Shown here one piece after another: positions 9,574-18,493 of a stretch of DNA of 64,000 nt (its first letter is position 1; each line of letters starts with the position of its first letter). Source of the DNA: Chlorobiaceae bacterium (GTDB lineage: Bacteria; Bacteroidota; Chlorobiia; Chlorobiales; Chlorobiaceae). The translations under genes were made by a program, and so were the position numbers. The stretch lies in contig JAAXWQ010000005.1 of the NCBI GenBank assembly GCA_013335115.1, positions 89,069 through 153,068 on the forward strand. The letters are read 5' to 3'. The notes under the pieces were generated by a model that ran no database searches, was not told the DNA's origin, and was given only the letters and a program-made list of their open reading frames with translations.

Positions 9574-9619
9574 CATAAAAAGGATGAGGGGGCCGATCGG
9601 CCCCCTCATCCTTTTTATG
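9574..9619. terminator. perfect 23-bp-arm palindrome, probable bidirectional terminator
   Basis: Positions 9574-9596 and 9597-9619 are exact reverse complements, with a GC-rich core (GGGGGCCGAT) and outer AAAAAGG/CCTTTTT, giving A/T runs on both sides. It lies 22 nt after the response-regulator stop. Because there is no unpaired loop in the perfect form, the RNA hairpin would open the central few bases. Confidence 0.75.
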
Positions 9620-9718
9620 GCATCACTGTTGACGGATGGACCATGATTGACTACATTGAAGCAGGGAAATCCTCCTGTCCCTTTTGTTGCTTCTCAAATC
9701 GAACAAAAGGAGATTATC

Positions 9719-10096
9719 ATGGAAAATGAGCCAAACATCCAGCCGGGCCAGACGATGCCGTCCGCCCTGCAAAGCCTTGCGGACCTGGCTGCCGTTCAGG
9801 TCGATCTGGTGGTCAAGAGTATCGGGGCATTGACACCCGTCGCTGTTTCCCTTGCAAAAACCATGACCGACATACTGGCCGCGTCAGTCAACATGCTGGG
9901 ATCGACTGCGGGCGCAACGATGGGAGTCGCGAGCTCCGTGGGCGGGACGATCCTGAATGCGATGGGAACTCTCGTCATCGCTCCGGTCAACGTCATGGGC
10001 AGCCTGGCGGGGGCGCTGGTATCGACGGCTCAATCGGGAATCAGTATGACGTTCAATGCCATCGGCAGCGTGCTCCCGGTACGCAAGCCTGCCTGA
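9719..10096 (+). CDS. small hydrophobic protein, probable chlorosome envelope protein family
   Basis: A 125-aa protein rich in Ala, Val, Gly, Ser and Thr, with two amphipathic/hydrophobic stretches and few charged residues. The central part (VVKSIGALTPVAVSLAKTMT then DIL and a Gly/Ala/Thr-rich tail) resembles in composition and pattern the CsmB/CsmF and CsmC/CsmD chlorosome envelope proteins of green sulfur bacteria. The start at 9719 is set by AAAGGAG seven bases upstream; an in-frame Met at 9647 lacks one. It stands alone with its own terminator. The assignment rests on pattern memory, not on an alignment, so treat as probable only. Confidence 0.5.
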   Translation: MENEPNIQPGQTMPSALQSLADLAAVQVDLVVKSIGALTPVAVSLAKTMTDILAASVNMLGSTAGATMGVASSVGGTILNAMGTLVIAPVNVMGSLAGALVSTAQSGISMTFNAIGSVLPVRKPA

Positions 10097-10112
10097 AGAG
10101 CGCATCGCAGAC

Positions 10113-10153
10113 AACAACAAAGGCATGTCGGACGACATGCCTTTGTTGTTTTT
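10113..10153 (+). terminator. Rho-independent terminator
   Basis: Arms 10113-10129 and 10134-10150 are perfect 17-bp complements (core GGCATGTC/GACATGCC) with the 4-nt loop GGAC, followed by T residues. It closes the small hydrophobic-protein gene; the convergent SDR gene ends 11 nt further on. Confidence 0.85.
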
Positions 10154-10163
10154 CCACCGAAAC

Positions 10164-10865
10164 TTACGGAGACAGGCGCTCATAACAGCCCGCAAGGGTC
10201 TGCTGTGGCTCCTCGGCCTCGCTGACCACCTCGAAGGTCCGGTTTTTTGCCTTGCCGATCCAAAGCGACAGCACCGCCAGCTCAGCCACATCTGAACGGT
10301 TGATCCAGCCACTCCAGATCCGGTCCCCCTGGTCCACGTGAAGCCGATGCTGCAATGGCTCGCCGTCCTTCAAGCCTCCTGGCCGGATGATGGTGTAGGA
10401 GCGCCCCTCCTGGCCGAACACCTTTCGCAGGTGGTTTTCAGCTGAGAGTTTCATCGAGAGCACGCCGCCGAACAGGTTGAGCGGATGAAACCATTTCGTA
10501 ACCGCGATGGAGCTCACCATGGCAAAATGCCGTACACCAGCCCTTGCTGCTTCATCGATCAGCAGGATCGCTCCGTCACGATCGACTTCCGCCGGTGAAG
10601 ACTCCCCGGAAAACGCGCTCGAACCCAGGGCTGAAATCACCGCATCGCACCCTTCGACGGCGCGGGCAACCACCTCACGCTCCTGCACCTTCCCGACAGC
10701 CACCTCCACCTGCTCTCCGAAAAGCTCCCGCGCCTTCTGTCCGGACCGAGACAGCACCCTGACCCGGACACCGTAATGAAGAAGCCTCCTGACCACCCAA
10801 CTGCCCGTCCTGCCGGTCGCGCCTGCGACAAGCACCGTTCCATCATACTCATTGCTGATAGCCAT
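10164..10865 (-). CDS. NAD(P)-binding atypical short-chain dehydrogenase (SDR_a5/NmrA-like)
   Basis: A 233-aa Rossmann protein. The N-terminus VLVAGATGRTGSWVVRRLL carries the atypical SDR glycine motif, followed by a basic LSRSGQKA that suits NADP. A DAVISALGSS segment and IIRPGGLKDG are typical of the SDR_a5/Tic62/Ycf39-like group. The start is set by AAAGGAGGAG just ahead of the Met at 10865; the open frame to 10958 has no such site. Members act as reductases, isomerases or redox-sensing scaffolds in photosynthetic organisms. No substrate can be read from the sequence. It is convergent with the chlorosome-like gene. Confidence 0.75.
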   Translation of the reverse strand: MAISNEYDGTVLVAGATGRTGSWVVRRLLHYGVRVRVLSRSGQKARELFGEQVEVAVGKVQEREVVARAVEGCDAVISALGSSAFSGESSPAEVDRDGAILLIDEAARAGVRHFAMVSSIAVTKWFHPLNLFGGVLSMKLSAENHLRKVFGQEGRSYTIIRPGGLKDGEPLQHRLHVDQGDRIWSGWINRSDVAELAVLSLWIGKAKNRTFEVVSEAEEPQQTLAGCYERLSP

Positions 10866-11054
10866 AACTCCTCCTTTTACCATATTCTGGTGTGTTGCCA
10901 TTTCCTTGGATAACGCTTTCGATGCAGGTTCAGTTTCACCCGACACGCCCGACTCCAACAGGCAGGCTCAAGGTTCTCATCCTCTTTTTGCGTAAATTTC
11001 CAAAGGAAACTGCTTCCAGCCCACCCCCACGGAATCCATGAACGGAACACCATC

Positions 11055-12371
11055 ATGAACATGCCGAAGAAACTCCTGCCCCTCATCCCGGTTGCCCTGT
11101 CTGCCATCCTGATTTCCACTGCCCGGGCATACGATCGCGACCAGGTCAACATCCTCCAGAAAAGCGTGGTCGAGTGGAACGCCATGCGAAAGCTCCAACC
11201 CGACCGAAAGATCGACCTTTCAAAAGCCAACCTCGAGAATGCCGATCTCGAAACAGCCGACCTCTCGGGTGCCAACCTCTCGAAAGCGGACCTGAGCGGA
11301 GCGAACCTGAACCATACGCAGCTGAAAGGAGCGGACCTCTCCATGGCATACCTTAAAAAGGCAAACATGAAAGGGGCCGACCTGTCGAACGCATGGCTGA
11401 AGGATGCCGTCATGACCGGTGCGTTCCTGGAATCGGCCCGCATTGCCGGTGCGAACCTCACGGCAGCAAACCTCAGATGGGCGAAGCTTGCGAATGCGGA
11501 CCTGAAACAGGCAAACCTCAGCGGAGCGGTCCTGTTCGAAGCCGATCTCGAGCGGGCCGATATCAGGGGCACGCAATTCAACGATGCAAAGTTCCTTGAA
11601 AACGCATCGCTAAAGGATGCAAGGCTCTCGAACAATACCATCCTGCCATCCGGTAGCGCAGCTGACGGCTCCTGGGCAGGAAGGCACGACGCCCGGTTCA
11701 TCCGCGAGGCGGCCACAGCCCCGCCGGTGTTCGTTCCGCCTGTGGAAGCGGTTCCGGCAACACATTCCGATGACCTTCCGTCGGGTAGGCTGAGCGCTCC
11801 GCCGGCCAACGCTCCTGAAATCAAGGAGGTCGGTGCATGGAACACCATGAGGAGTGCCAACCCGGCGATGAAGATAGAGAGGAATGAGGAGAAGCTGGGC
11901 GACACCGACCTCAGGGAAGTCAACCTGCGCCAGGCGACGATGTCCGGTTCCGACTTTTCGGGAGCCAACCTGAACAAGGCAAATCTCGAAGGAGCGGCAC
12001 TTGCCGGAGGAAACTTCCACAAAGCCGACATGGTACAGGTCAACCTGAAGGGGGCGGATCTCGCTGGTGCGAATCTCGACCGTGCGTATATGAAAAACGC
12101 AAACCTTGCCAATGCAAACCTGGCTGGCGCGCTGCTTTTCGGGGCAATACTCCATGGAGCCAACCTCGACGGCGCCAACCTTAGCAAAGCATCGCTGTTC
12201 GACGCAAACCTGGACCACGCATCGCTGAAAGGTACGAACCTGACCGGGGCCACACTCACCGGAACGAGCCTGAACGGGGCGATCATCTCGCCGGCGACGG
12301 TCCTGCCATCAGGCCAGAAAGCGACTGCAGGCTGGGCATCACGTCACGACGCGATTTTCATCGACCGTTAA
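11055..12371 (+). CDS. exported pentapeptide-repeat protein with internal duplication
   Basis: A 438-aa protein with a signal peptide (lysines at 5-6, hydrophobic core, ARA cleavage site near residue 25) and two blocks of A(D/N)LXX pentapeptide repeats. Each block is preceded by a WN(A/T)MR motif and followed by a matching LPSG...WA.RHDA.FI segment, so the protein is a duplication of a ~200-residue unit joined by a Pro-rich linker (about residues 217-255). Each repeat block should form a right-handed quadrilateral beta-helix. The location is periplasmic or outer-surface by inference. No function is assignable. The antisense 469-aa frame is an artefact of the repeat codons. Confidence 0.85.
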   Translation: MNMPKKLLPLIPVALSAILISTARAYDRDQVNILQKSVVEWNAMRKLQPDRKIDLSKANLENADLETADLSGANLSKADLSGANLNHTQLKGADLSMAYLKKANMKGADLSNAWLKDAVMTGAFLESARIAGANLTAANLRWAKLANADLKQANLSGAVLFEADLERADIRGTQFNDAKFLENASLKDARLSNNTILPSGSAADGSWAGRHDARFIREAATAPPVFVPPVEAVPATHSDDLPSGRLSAPPANAPEIKEVGAWNTMRSANPAMKIERNEEKLGDTDLREVNLRQATMSGSDFSGANLNKANLEGAALAGGNFHKADMVQVNLKGADLAGANLDRAYMKNANLANANLAGALLFGAILHGANLDGANLSKASLFDANLDHASLKGTNLTGATLTGTSLNGAIISPATVLPSGQKATAGWASRHDAIFIDR

Positions 12372-12425
12372 CGCATTCCCCTGAGGCAAACCGGACAGGA
12401 TCAGAACGAAACAAGGGAGAAGGTC

Positions 12426-12659
12426 ATGGCAAATATCCTCGTCACAAGCTATTACAGCAGGTGGGATCTGGCTGGGCACAAGGGCAGGATCGCCCTGTAC
12501 GACTCAAGCAACCAGCTTATCGAAAACCATCTTTTCACCGACCCGGCGGAATTCCAGGTAGTAGCAAGCATGCTCCGGAATGAAAAACCACTCTGGTTCG
12601 ATACCGAGGTCAAGCACCTCCGAACCGGATCGGAACCGGTCGGAGAGGGAGAACCGTAG
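12426..12659 (+). CDS. hypothetical protein, 77 aa
   Basis: A short ORF with a good ribosome site (AAGGGAGAAGG) ending about three bases before the ATG and 55 nt after the pentapeptide gene, possibly in the same transcript. The product (MANILVTSYYSRWDLAGHKG...) is soluble, with no membrane segment and no motif I recognise. Its start, codon use and spacing support a real gene. Confidence 0.6.
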   Translation: MANILVTSYYSRWDLAGHKGRIALYDSSNQLIENHLFTDPAEFQVVASMLRNEKPLWFDTEVKHLRTGSEPVGEGEP

Positions 12660-12683
12660 CACTGCAGGCTGACATATCCAGGA

Positions 12684-12962
12684 TCAATCGGGAAACCGCT
12701 TCCTGAACCTCAGTTGTTGAAGTGGATGAGCCTTGCTGATGTTCGGGTCATTGACCGGGAGAACATGCTTCTTCCCCGTCCGCGTGACCACCTCGACCGT
12801 CCCGTCGCCACTCACGGAGGTCACCTTCCAGTATTTGTCCACCACATAGTGGTACTGCTCCCCGTTCACAAGGGGAAACACCTGCCTGGCCCTTGGGCCA
12901 GGGGAGGCCGAACTCTTCGGCTTGTGGTAGACAATGCGGTCACCCACCCTGAATCGCGTCAT
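12684..12962 (-). CDS. hypothetical protein, 92 aa, SH3/KOW-like composition
   Basis: A small basic protein with many beta-forming segments (RVGDRIVYHKP, YWKVTSVSGDGTVEVVTRTGKKH), reminiscent of a KOW or SH3-like barrel. AAAGGAGG precedes two adjacent ATGs; the second (12962) has the better spacing and the first (12965) is the alternative. It is convergent with the preceding small gene and borders an AT-rich gap from which its promoter must come. Function unknown. Confidence 0.6.
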   Translation of the reverse strand: MTRFRVGDRIVYHKPKSSASPGPRARQVFPLVNGEQYHYVVDKYWKVTSVSGDGTVEVVTRTGKKHVLPVNDPNISKAHPLQQLRFRKRFPD

Positions 12963-12965
12963 CAT

Positions 12966-13585
12966 TTCCTCCTTTCAGTGACCATCAAGGGACGTTTTAT
13001 TCATCGAAAACAGCTATTCGTATAGTAATGAAAAATAAAAAAATTATAAAACCCTCTTTTCAACCGTATCGTCGCTGTCTTCCAACCAGCACACGATGCG
13101 CCATCCGACGAAACAAGCACCATCATTTTCAGATGCCCAACGTTTCCTGAGTTCGCCACCATGCACCCGATTCCCTGATTTTAAAAAACACAAATTCTTG
13201 TATTCCACATGGTTGGCATTGCCAAGATCCGCAACTCTTATTATTAAGATTGCGTAATCAGGCCCCCCCCAAACATTTTGGCACAAAAAAAAGCGGCCAG
13301 GCGGCCGCTTTGGTGAGCAGACGTTCCCCCACGGATCTGCTCTTTCTCACTGGCGTGAGAACCCTTGAAAAGCATGTCGGAGAGATTCACTCCGGCATCA
13401 TAAAATCATATTCACCATCAATAAAATATTTATTTCTGAAAATCAAAAGAAATAATCTGGTTGGCCAAAACATGACAATACAGGATATATCCTTCCGAAG
13501 CACACGAATACAATGCACATACATATCCATTGATCAGCAAAGCGGGCATCACCACCGGCTTCGCTTAAATCCCTTATAAACAAGA
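12966..13585. other. AT-rich 620-bp gap with possible gene remnant
   Basis: This is the longest intergenic stretch and is clearly more AT-rich than its surroundings. It holds a hairpin with a minus-strand T run (13283-13310), an 8-C homopolymer at 13262-13269, and an open minus-strand frame at 13044-13286 with only a TTG start inside the hairpin tail. That frame contains a stretch (RVHGGELRKRW, GWRIVCW) that could be a decayed domain. No intact gene is supported. Confidence 0.4.
13283..13310 (-). terminator. Rho-independent terminator (minus strand)
   Basis: Read on the minus strand, AAAGCGGCC (13310-13302) pairs with GGCCGCTTT (13297-13289) around a 4-nt loop and runs into eight T. It would end a transcript entering from the XRE-PAS gene, which lies upstream on that strand. 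Confidence 0.65.
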
Positions 13586-14245
13586 TCAGCCAACCTTGTA
13601 GTCAGTCTTGCGAACGATCATCGCATATTCATTAAGGTCGCTCATCGGCCTCCGTTTCACCGAGAGGCTCCATTCGACATTGATGTAGGTGCCGTCCGCG
13701 GCAAGGAAACGCGAATAGAACATGAGCACGGCCTCATCAGGCTTCTGGCGCTGCAGTGAACTCTTGATCTGGCCATAGTCTTCCGGGTGGATCAGCGTGG
13801 CAAGCGATGCGCAGGAAAGCCGACCGGGCTCATAGCCGAGGAATTTCTCGAGCGAGCCACTGAGGTCCACGATGTTTTCAGCATCATCCAGCACCGCATA
13901 AGCCTCGATCGAGGGTCTGAGCCGATCGTCGAAACGGCCGATATGCAGCCTGACCTGCCTGAGCAGGTTATCGATGTCCATACGGTAACGGGAGAGCGCC
14001 AAGGCATCGCTGATGGGCGTCATCATCTCCCCTACGGCATGGCCGGTAAGTATCCAGTCGACATCAGCCCCGTCTTTTTCGAGACGTTCGAGCATCTTCT
14101 TGCCCGGCAGGCACTTGCCTTTCAGGTATGGGGTCATCTGGGCAGGATACTTGATCCCGGTAGACCTGCAGAATGCGTTGATCGACCCGTGCTTTTTCAG
14201 GATATATTCGCGAAGGCGATGATGGAATCCGCTATGAGACGTCAT
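13586..14245 (-). CDS. XRE-type helix-turn-helix protein with C-terminal PAS domain
   Basis: A 219-aa putative regulator. Residues 1-70 look like a CI/XRE-type DNA-binding domain (SINAFCRSTGI for the HTH, then DVDWILTG, which commonly ends phage-repressor-like N-domains). After a linker, residues about 115-215 form a PAS/PAC unit (LDDAENIVDLSGSLEKFLGY, LIHPEDY, RFLAADGTYINVEW). In CI-like repressors the second half is normally a peptidase or dimerisation domain; here a sensor takes its place. It is the last gene before the AT-rich gap and is transcribed towards the hairpin at 13283. Ligand and target are unknown. Confidence 0.72.
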   Translation of the reverse strand: MTSHSGFHHRLREYILKKHGSINAFCRSTGIKYPAQMTPYLKGKCLPGKKMLERLEKDGADVDWILTGHAVGEMMTPISDALALSRYRMDIDNLLRQVRLHIGRFDDRLRPSIEAYAVLDDAENIVDLSGSLEKFLGYEPGRLSCASLATLIHPEDYGQIKSSLQRQKPDEAVLMFYSRFLAADGTYINVEWSLSVKRRPMSDLNEYAMIVRKTDYKVG

Positions 14246-14297
14246 GGCAAAAAAACTGTTGTGTTATGTATGGTGCCGGCAACGCGGCGTTATTTAT

Positions 14298-15080
14298 TCA
14301 TGAGGCATTTTCCTTTTCAGGAACCTTCCCGGGCACATTGAACAGGATGCTCGTCATGACGGGAACGAAAAAAAAGGCCACCGTCAGTCCGGAGGTGATC
14401 AGATCGGCTTCATGCCCATCGATAAACCTGCCAAACGCTGTCCCGGGATAAATATACGAAACGACGGAGAGCAGCAGTTTCATCCCAAGGATACCGAGAA
14501 CGATAAAGGAACTTGTTTCGAGAAACCGAAACTCCTCCATGAGCCTGACGAATCCCTGGGCTACGAAACGCATCGCCAGAATCCCGATAAACACCCCGGT
14601 GCAGACCAGGATGATATTGTCGGTGAAGGCGACCGCTGCGAAAATGTTGTCGACCGAAAATGCGATATCCATCGCCTCGATAAGCAATACCGTCGACCAG
14701 AATGGCCCGAGAAAACCGGAAGCTGACCGATAGAACCAGTTCGCATTCTTGTCGTAATAGTCGTCCCCTTCGTCAGGCGTCCCCCGTCCCTTCCACCAGC
14801 TCCATACCAGGTACAGAAGATACAGGCCGCCAAATGGCTTCAACCACCAGAAGTGAACAAGCCAGACGGCAAAGAAAAGGCAGAGCCCCCTGAACAGATA
14901 GGCTCCGAAAATACCGTATTTGAGTGCAGCCGGGCGCTTGGCCGGCTCCAAGTCCCTGACCATGGTCGCCAGTACGGCCGCGTTGTCTACCGACAACAGG
15001 CTTTCAATCACGATAAGGTTGAGGACCACCAGCAACGATGGGACGGGATGCGAAACAATATCCTCTATCAGTTCATACAT
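14298..15080 (-). CDS. TerC-family integral membrane protein
   Basis: A 260-aa membrane protein with about seven hydrophobic segments. It has the two diagnostic acidic TerC motifs, ESLLSVDNA in the first helix and DIAFSVDNIFA in the middle, and the DUF475/YkoY-like tail. TerC proteins export manganese or help load exoenzymes with metal and confer tellurite resistance in some hosts. It lies 93 nt downstream of kup on the same strand. I looked for a manganese (yybP-ykoY) riboswitch in the gap and saw none. Substrate not shown. Confidence 0.85.
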   Translation of the reverse strand: MYELIEDIVSHPVPSLLVVLNLIVIESLLSVDNAAVLATMVRDLEPAKRPAALKYGIFGAYLFRGLCLFFAVWLVHFWWLKPFGGLYLLYLVWSWWKGRGTPDEGDDYYDKNANWFYRSASGFLGPFWSTVLLIEAMDIAFSVDNIFAAVAFTDNIILVCTGVFIGILAMRFVAQGFVRLMEEFRFLETSSFIVLGILGMKLLLSVVSYIYPGTAFGRFIDGHEADLITSGLTVAFFFVPVMTSILFNVPGKVPEKENAS

Positions 15081-15173
15081 ACTGCCGATTTTTCGTCACC
15101 TGCTATCAGGTCAGGACTGTATGAATGTATATATACAAATATTCGACAGCTTCAAAACAATTTACGCTGTTCG

Positions 15174-17087
15174 TCAAATCTGGACCTGCACCCCGATTTC
15201 GATCACCTGGCCCGAGGGAAGATCGTAATAAGACGAAGCACTCAGCGCATTGCGCGCCATAAGGCCGAAAAGCTTCTTCCGCCACACGCTCATCCTGGTC
15301 TTCATCACGACCACGATCTTTTCGCGATTGAGGAAAAAGCTGATGGCGTTTGCCTTGAAATTCATGCCCTGCTGGTTGGCCAGGGCCAGCACCTGCCGGA
15401 TGTTGGGATACTCCATGTATCCATACCGGGCGATGATCTTGTACATGCCGTCGCCGACCGCGGTCACCTCGACCTTGCGACTATTGGGCACCCTCGGCAC
15501 CCGCTCCGTCGAGAAATGAAGCAGTCCGACTTCGGAGTGCAGGACCTTGTTGTGCCGCATATTGTGCAACAGGGCGATCGGCACGATATCCGGATTTGCC
15601 GTAAGGTAGATCGCCTGCCCGTTCACCCGTTGCGGAGACTGGATCGCGATGCTTTCGGAGAATTCGCCCAGCGTGAGGGTCCGTTCCTGGATCTGCTTGA
15701 GGAGCAGTGAGCGTCCCTGCTGCCAGGTCAACATCAGCGTAAAGCAGACCAGCCCGATGACCAGGGGAAACCATGCCCCATGGAACAACTTGCTCATGCT
15801 TGCGGCAAAAAACGAAAGGTCCATGAGCATGAACACGCCGACCAGAAGATTGACGGCAAGCCGGTTCCACTTCCAGATATCCCTGGCAACAAAGTAGAAG
15901 AGGATTGCCGAGATCAGCATCGTCGCGGTTACGGCGACGCCGTAAGCCGAAGCGAGCTTGCTCGAGGAGCCGAAACCGGCGACCAGGCCGACCGTGGCAA
16001 CCATCAGCGACCAGTTCGCGGCCGGCACGTAAATCTGTCCGATATGGCTTGCCGAGGTATGCCTGATGGTCACCCTCGGGAGGTAACCGAGCTGGATCGC
16101 CTGCTGGACGAGCGAAAAAACGCCGGTGATGAGCGCCTGCGAAGCGATGATCGTCGCCATGGTCGCCAGGATCACCATCGGGATCACCCCCCATGACGGC
16201 ACCAGCGAATAGAAAGGATTGTACGAGGATTCGGGGGAGGCGAGCAGGAAGGCGCCCTGGCCGAAGTAGTTCAGCAAGAGCGAGGGAAACACGACCACCA
16301 GCCAGGTCAGCCGGATCGGCCGGCGCCCGAAATGTCCCATGTCGGCATACAACGCCTCGGCCCCGGTGACGGCAAGGAACACCGCACCAAGCACCATGAA
16401 TCCATGAAAGTGGTTTTCCATGAGGAAGCGGATGCCGTACCAGGGGGATATCGAAACAAGTATCTGGGGGTAGCGTATGATTTCATTGAAGCCCAATATA
16501 CCGATCGCCGTGAACCACACCAAGATGATCGGCCCGAACAGGGCGCCGACCTTCGCCGTGCCGTGATGCTGGAACAGGAACAGGCCGATAAGGATGATGA
16601 TCGTCACCGGAATCGAAAGCACCCCGAATTCCGGGGCGATAATCTGCACGCCCTCGACGGCGCTGAGCACCGATATCGCCGGAGTGATCATGCCGTCACC
16701 GAACAGGAGGGCCGCACCGAACAGGCCGATAGCCACCAGGATCCACCGCTCACGATTATTCTTCTTGCTGTGCGAAATGATCAGCGAGGTCAGGGCAAGG
16801 ATACCTCCCTCACCTTCGTTGTCGGCCTTCATGATGAAGGTGAGGTATTTGATGGTCACGATGAGAATAATCGCCCAGACCAGGAGGGAGAGTACGCCGA
16901 GCACGTTGTCGGTCGTCACCGGGATACTGTATTCGCCGTGGAAACACTCCCTCATCGCATAAAGGGGACTGGTACCGATATCACCGAAGACGACACCGAG
17001 CGCCGCAAGGGAAAGTGTCGCCAGATGCTTCATGTCGGATTTACCGGGACCAGCAGGCAAACTGGGACTTTCAGCACGTGTTGACAT
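15174..17087 (-). CDS. kup: Kup potassium uptake protein
   Basis: A 637-aa KUP/HAK/KT transporter: a short cytoplasmic N-terminus, then ALGVVFGDIGTSPLYA, the most conserved motif of the family, then TIKYL..MKADNEGEGG, about 12 hydrophobic segments, and a hydrophilic C-terminal domain of about 170 residues ending VIEIGVQV. It is a proton-coupled K+ importer in the inner membrane in E. coli. Length matches the usual 620-640 residues. A 177-nt gap separates it from the TPR gene upstream on the same strand, and this presumably carries its promoter. Confidence 0.95.
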   Translation of the reverse strand: MSTRAESPSLPAGPGKSDMKHLATLSLAALGVVFGDIGTSPLYAMRECFHGEYSIPVTTDNVLGVLSLLVWAIILIVTIKYLTFIMKADNEGEGGILALTSLIISHSKKNNRERWILVAIGLFGAALLFGDGMITPAISVLSAVEGVQIIAPEFGVLSIPVTIIILIGLFLFQHHGTAKVGALFGPIILVWFTAIGILGFNEIIRYPQILVSISPWYGIRFLMENHFHGFMVLGAVFLAVTGAEALYADMGHFGRRPIRLTWLVVVFPSLLLNYFGQGAFLLASPESSYNPFYSLVPSWGVIPMVILATMATIIASQALITGVFSLVQQAIQLGYLPRVTIRHTSASHIGQIYVPAANWSLMVATVGLVAGFGSSSKLASAYGVAVTATMLISAILFYFVARDIWKWNRLAVNLLVGVFMLMDLSFFAASMSKLFHGAWFPLVIGLVCFTLMLTWQQGRSLLLKQIQERTLTLGEFSESIAIQSPQRVNGQAIYLTANPDIVPIALLHNMRHNKVLHSEVGLLHFSTERVPRVPNSRKVEVTAVGDGMYKIIARYGYMEYPNIRQVLALANQQGMNFKANAISFFLNREKIVVVMKTRMSVWRKKLFGLMARNALSASSYYDLPSGQVIEIGVQVQI

Positions 17088-17264
17088 AAGGCAGGGAGAT
17101 GTAGTTGCTACAAATTTTCAGGGCCAGACAAGCTGCCAACATAATTATTCAGGGACATGCGCCTTTGCGCTTAACTATCCAAAAGCCAGGACTAATCACA
17201 AATATACACAATCGTCAGGAATTGTTCGCAAAAGCCGATAATACGCCCGGCATTGCCAAGCGGC

Positions 17265-18215
17265 TCAGGGAACCAGTTCCTTCAATACATCGACAGCAAG
17301 CGAATCACCCAATGCCGCAGCGCACCGCAGATCGTCGATCGCCCCGCGCTTGTCGCCGGACAGCTTTTTGGCAACCCCCCGGTTATACCATCCCGAAGAG
17401 TTCCCGGGATCGGTCGAGATGATCACGCACAGATCATTGATGGCCCCAGCGTAATCACCCAGCCTGATCCTGGCGAATGCCCGGTTGTTCCAGGCGACAA
17501 GCATCTTCGGCTCGAGCACGATCGCCCTGGAATAGTCTTCGACAGCCCCCTGCGCATCGTCAAGCGCGACCTTCGCATTCCCCCGGTTATACCATGCCGC
17601 AGTATATCGCTGATCGATGTTGACCGATTTCGTGAAATCCTCTACCGCGCCAGCCGGATCCCCGAGAAAGCTCCTGGCAAGCCCCCGGTTGTTGTAAACA
17701 CCCGCAAGGTGCGGATCAAGTTGCAACGCCTTGTCGAAATCGGCAATCGCCCCACGGTAATCCTTCATCGAATTCCGTACCGTTCCCCTGTTGTTGTATA
17801 ACTCGGGGATGCCTGGCGCGAGCGCCAAGGCTTTTGAAATATCTGCGATGGCAGCCGCATATTGCCCAAGCGCAGCCTTGGTGAATCCTCGGTTGTTATA
17901 GGCTGCGGTGGCCTTTGGATCAAGCGCAATGGCCCTGCCATAATCGGCGATCGCCCCTTTCAGGTCTCCGGAAAAGCCCCGGGCAAGCCCCCGATTGTAG
18001 TAAGCCTCAGGATTTTTCGGCCTGAGGCCGATGGAACGGGAAAAATCATCGACGGCACCGAGGTAATCGCCATGTTCAGCCCGGCGCACCCCCCGATCAA
18101 TATACTCGTCTGCCGGCCCGGCACCGGCGGGCGCAACATACAGCAGGACGACCAGCATCACCAGCGCTGCCAGCGCCCCGCTCCTCGATGATATCGATGG
18201 ATGCCCGCTCATCAT
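17265..18215 (-). CDS. exported tetratricopeptide-repeat protein
   Basis: A 316-aa protein with a signal peptide (hydrophobic ALVMLVVLLYVAPAGAG up to about residue 33) and about eight TPR units that fill the rest of the chain, each with the AYYNRG/..AI.D..KAI.L.P pattern. It should be a periplasmic protein-protein interaction scaffold. It is divergent from rlpA (278 nt apart), which is suggestive of cell-envelope work, but no partner can be named. Adjacent Met codons at 18215 and 18212 are both possible starts. Confidence 0.85.
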   Translation of the reverse strand: MMSGHPSISSRSGALAALVMLVVLLYVAPAGAGPADEYIDRGVRRAEHGDYLGAVDDFSRSIGLRPKNPEAYYNRGLARGFSGDLKGAIADYGRAIALDPKATAAYNNRGFTKAALGQYAAAIADISKALALAPGIPELYNNRGTVRNSMKDYRGAIADFDKALQLDPHLAGVYNNRGLARSFLGDPAGAVEDFTKSVNIDQRYTAAWYNRGNAKVALDDAQGAVEDYSRAIVLEPKMLVAWNNRAFARIRLGDYAGAINDLCVIISTDPGNSSGWYNRGVAKKLSGDKRGAIDDLRCAAALGDSLAVDVLKELVP

Positions 18216-18493
18216 TTGCCCGTCTGCCAGTCATGGTTCTCAAGAAGATCCCCTCTCCAATTTGAAACAACAACGCCCTTACACAATTCGCTTCATCAAA
18301 TCCCCATCTGTTTTTTCCCGGTCCGGTCACCGCTCCGCAGCTCCCGGCAGGCCGATTTCGGCATTCAAAAACCTTTTCGTATATTAGGGTTTCGTGTTGA
18401 AAAACATGAGACAAACCGGCGTATCACCAGAACAAGATGGGACTGGCTTTTCAGCACCAGATCGGGTAGAGGCGCATAAACCGGGATGCTATT

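Noticed and set aside
10877..12286. 469-aa minus-strand frame opposite the pentapeptide gene
   Set aside because: It arises from the codon bias of the repeats, gives a low-complexity SAP/RF-rich protein, has no ribosome site and is antisense to a well-supported exported protein.
13044..13286. 80-aa minus-strand frame in the AT-rich gap
   Set aside because: The only start is a TTG in the T run of a hairpin, and an 8-G run lies near it; at best a decayed gene.
15081..15173. Manganese (yybP-ykoY) riboswitch before terC
   Set aside because: The conserved loop sequences are not visible in this gap.
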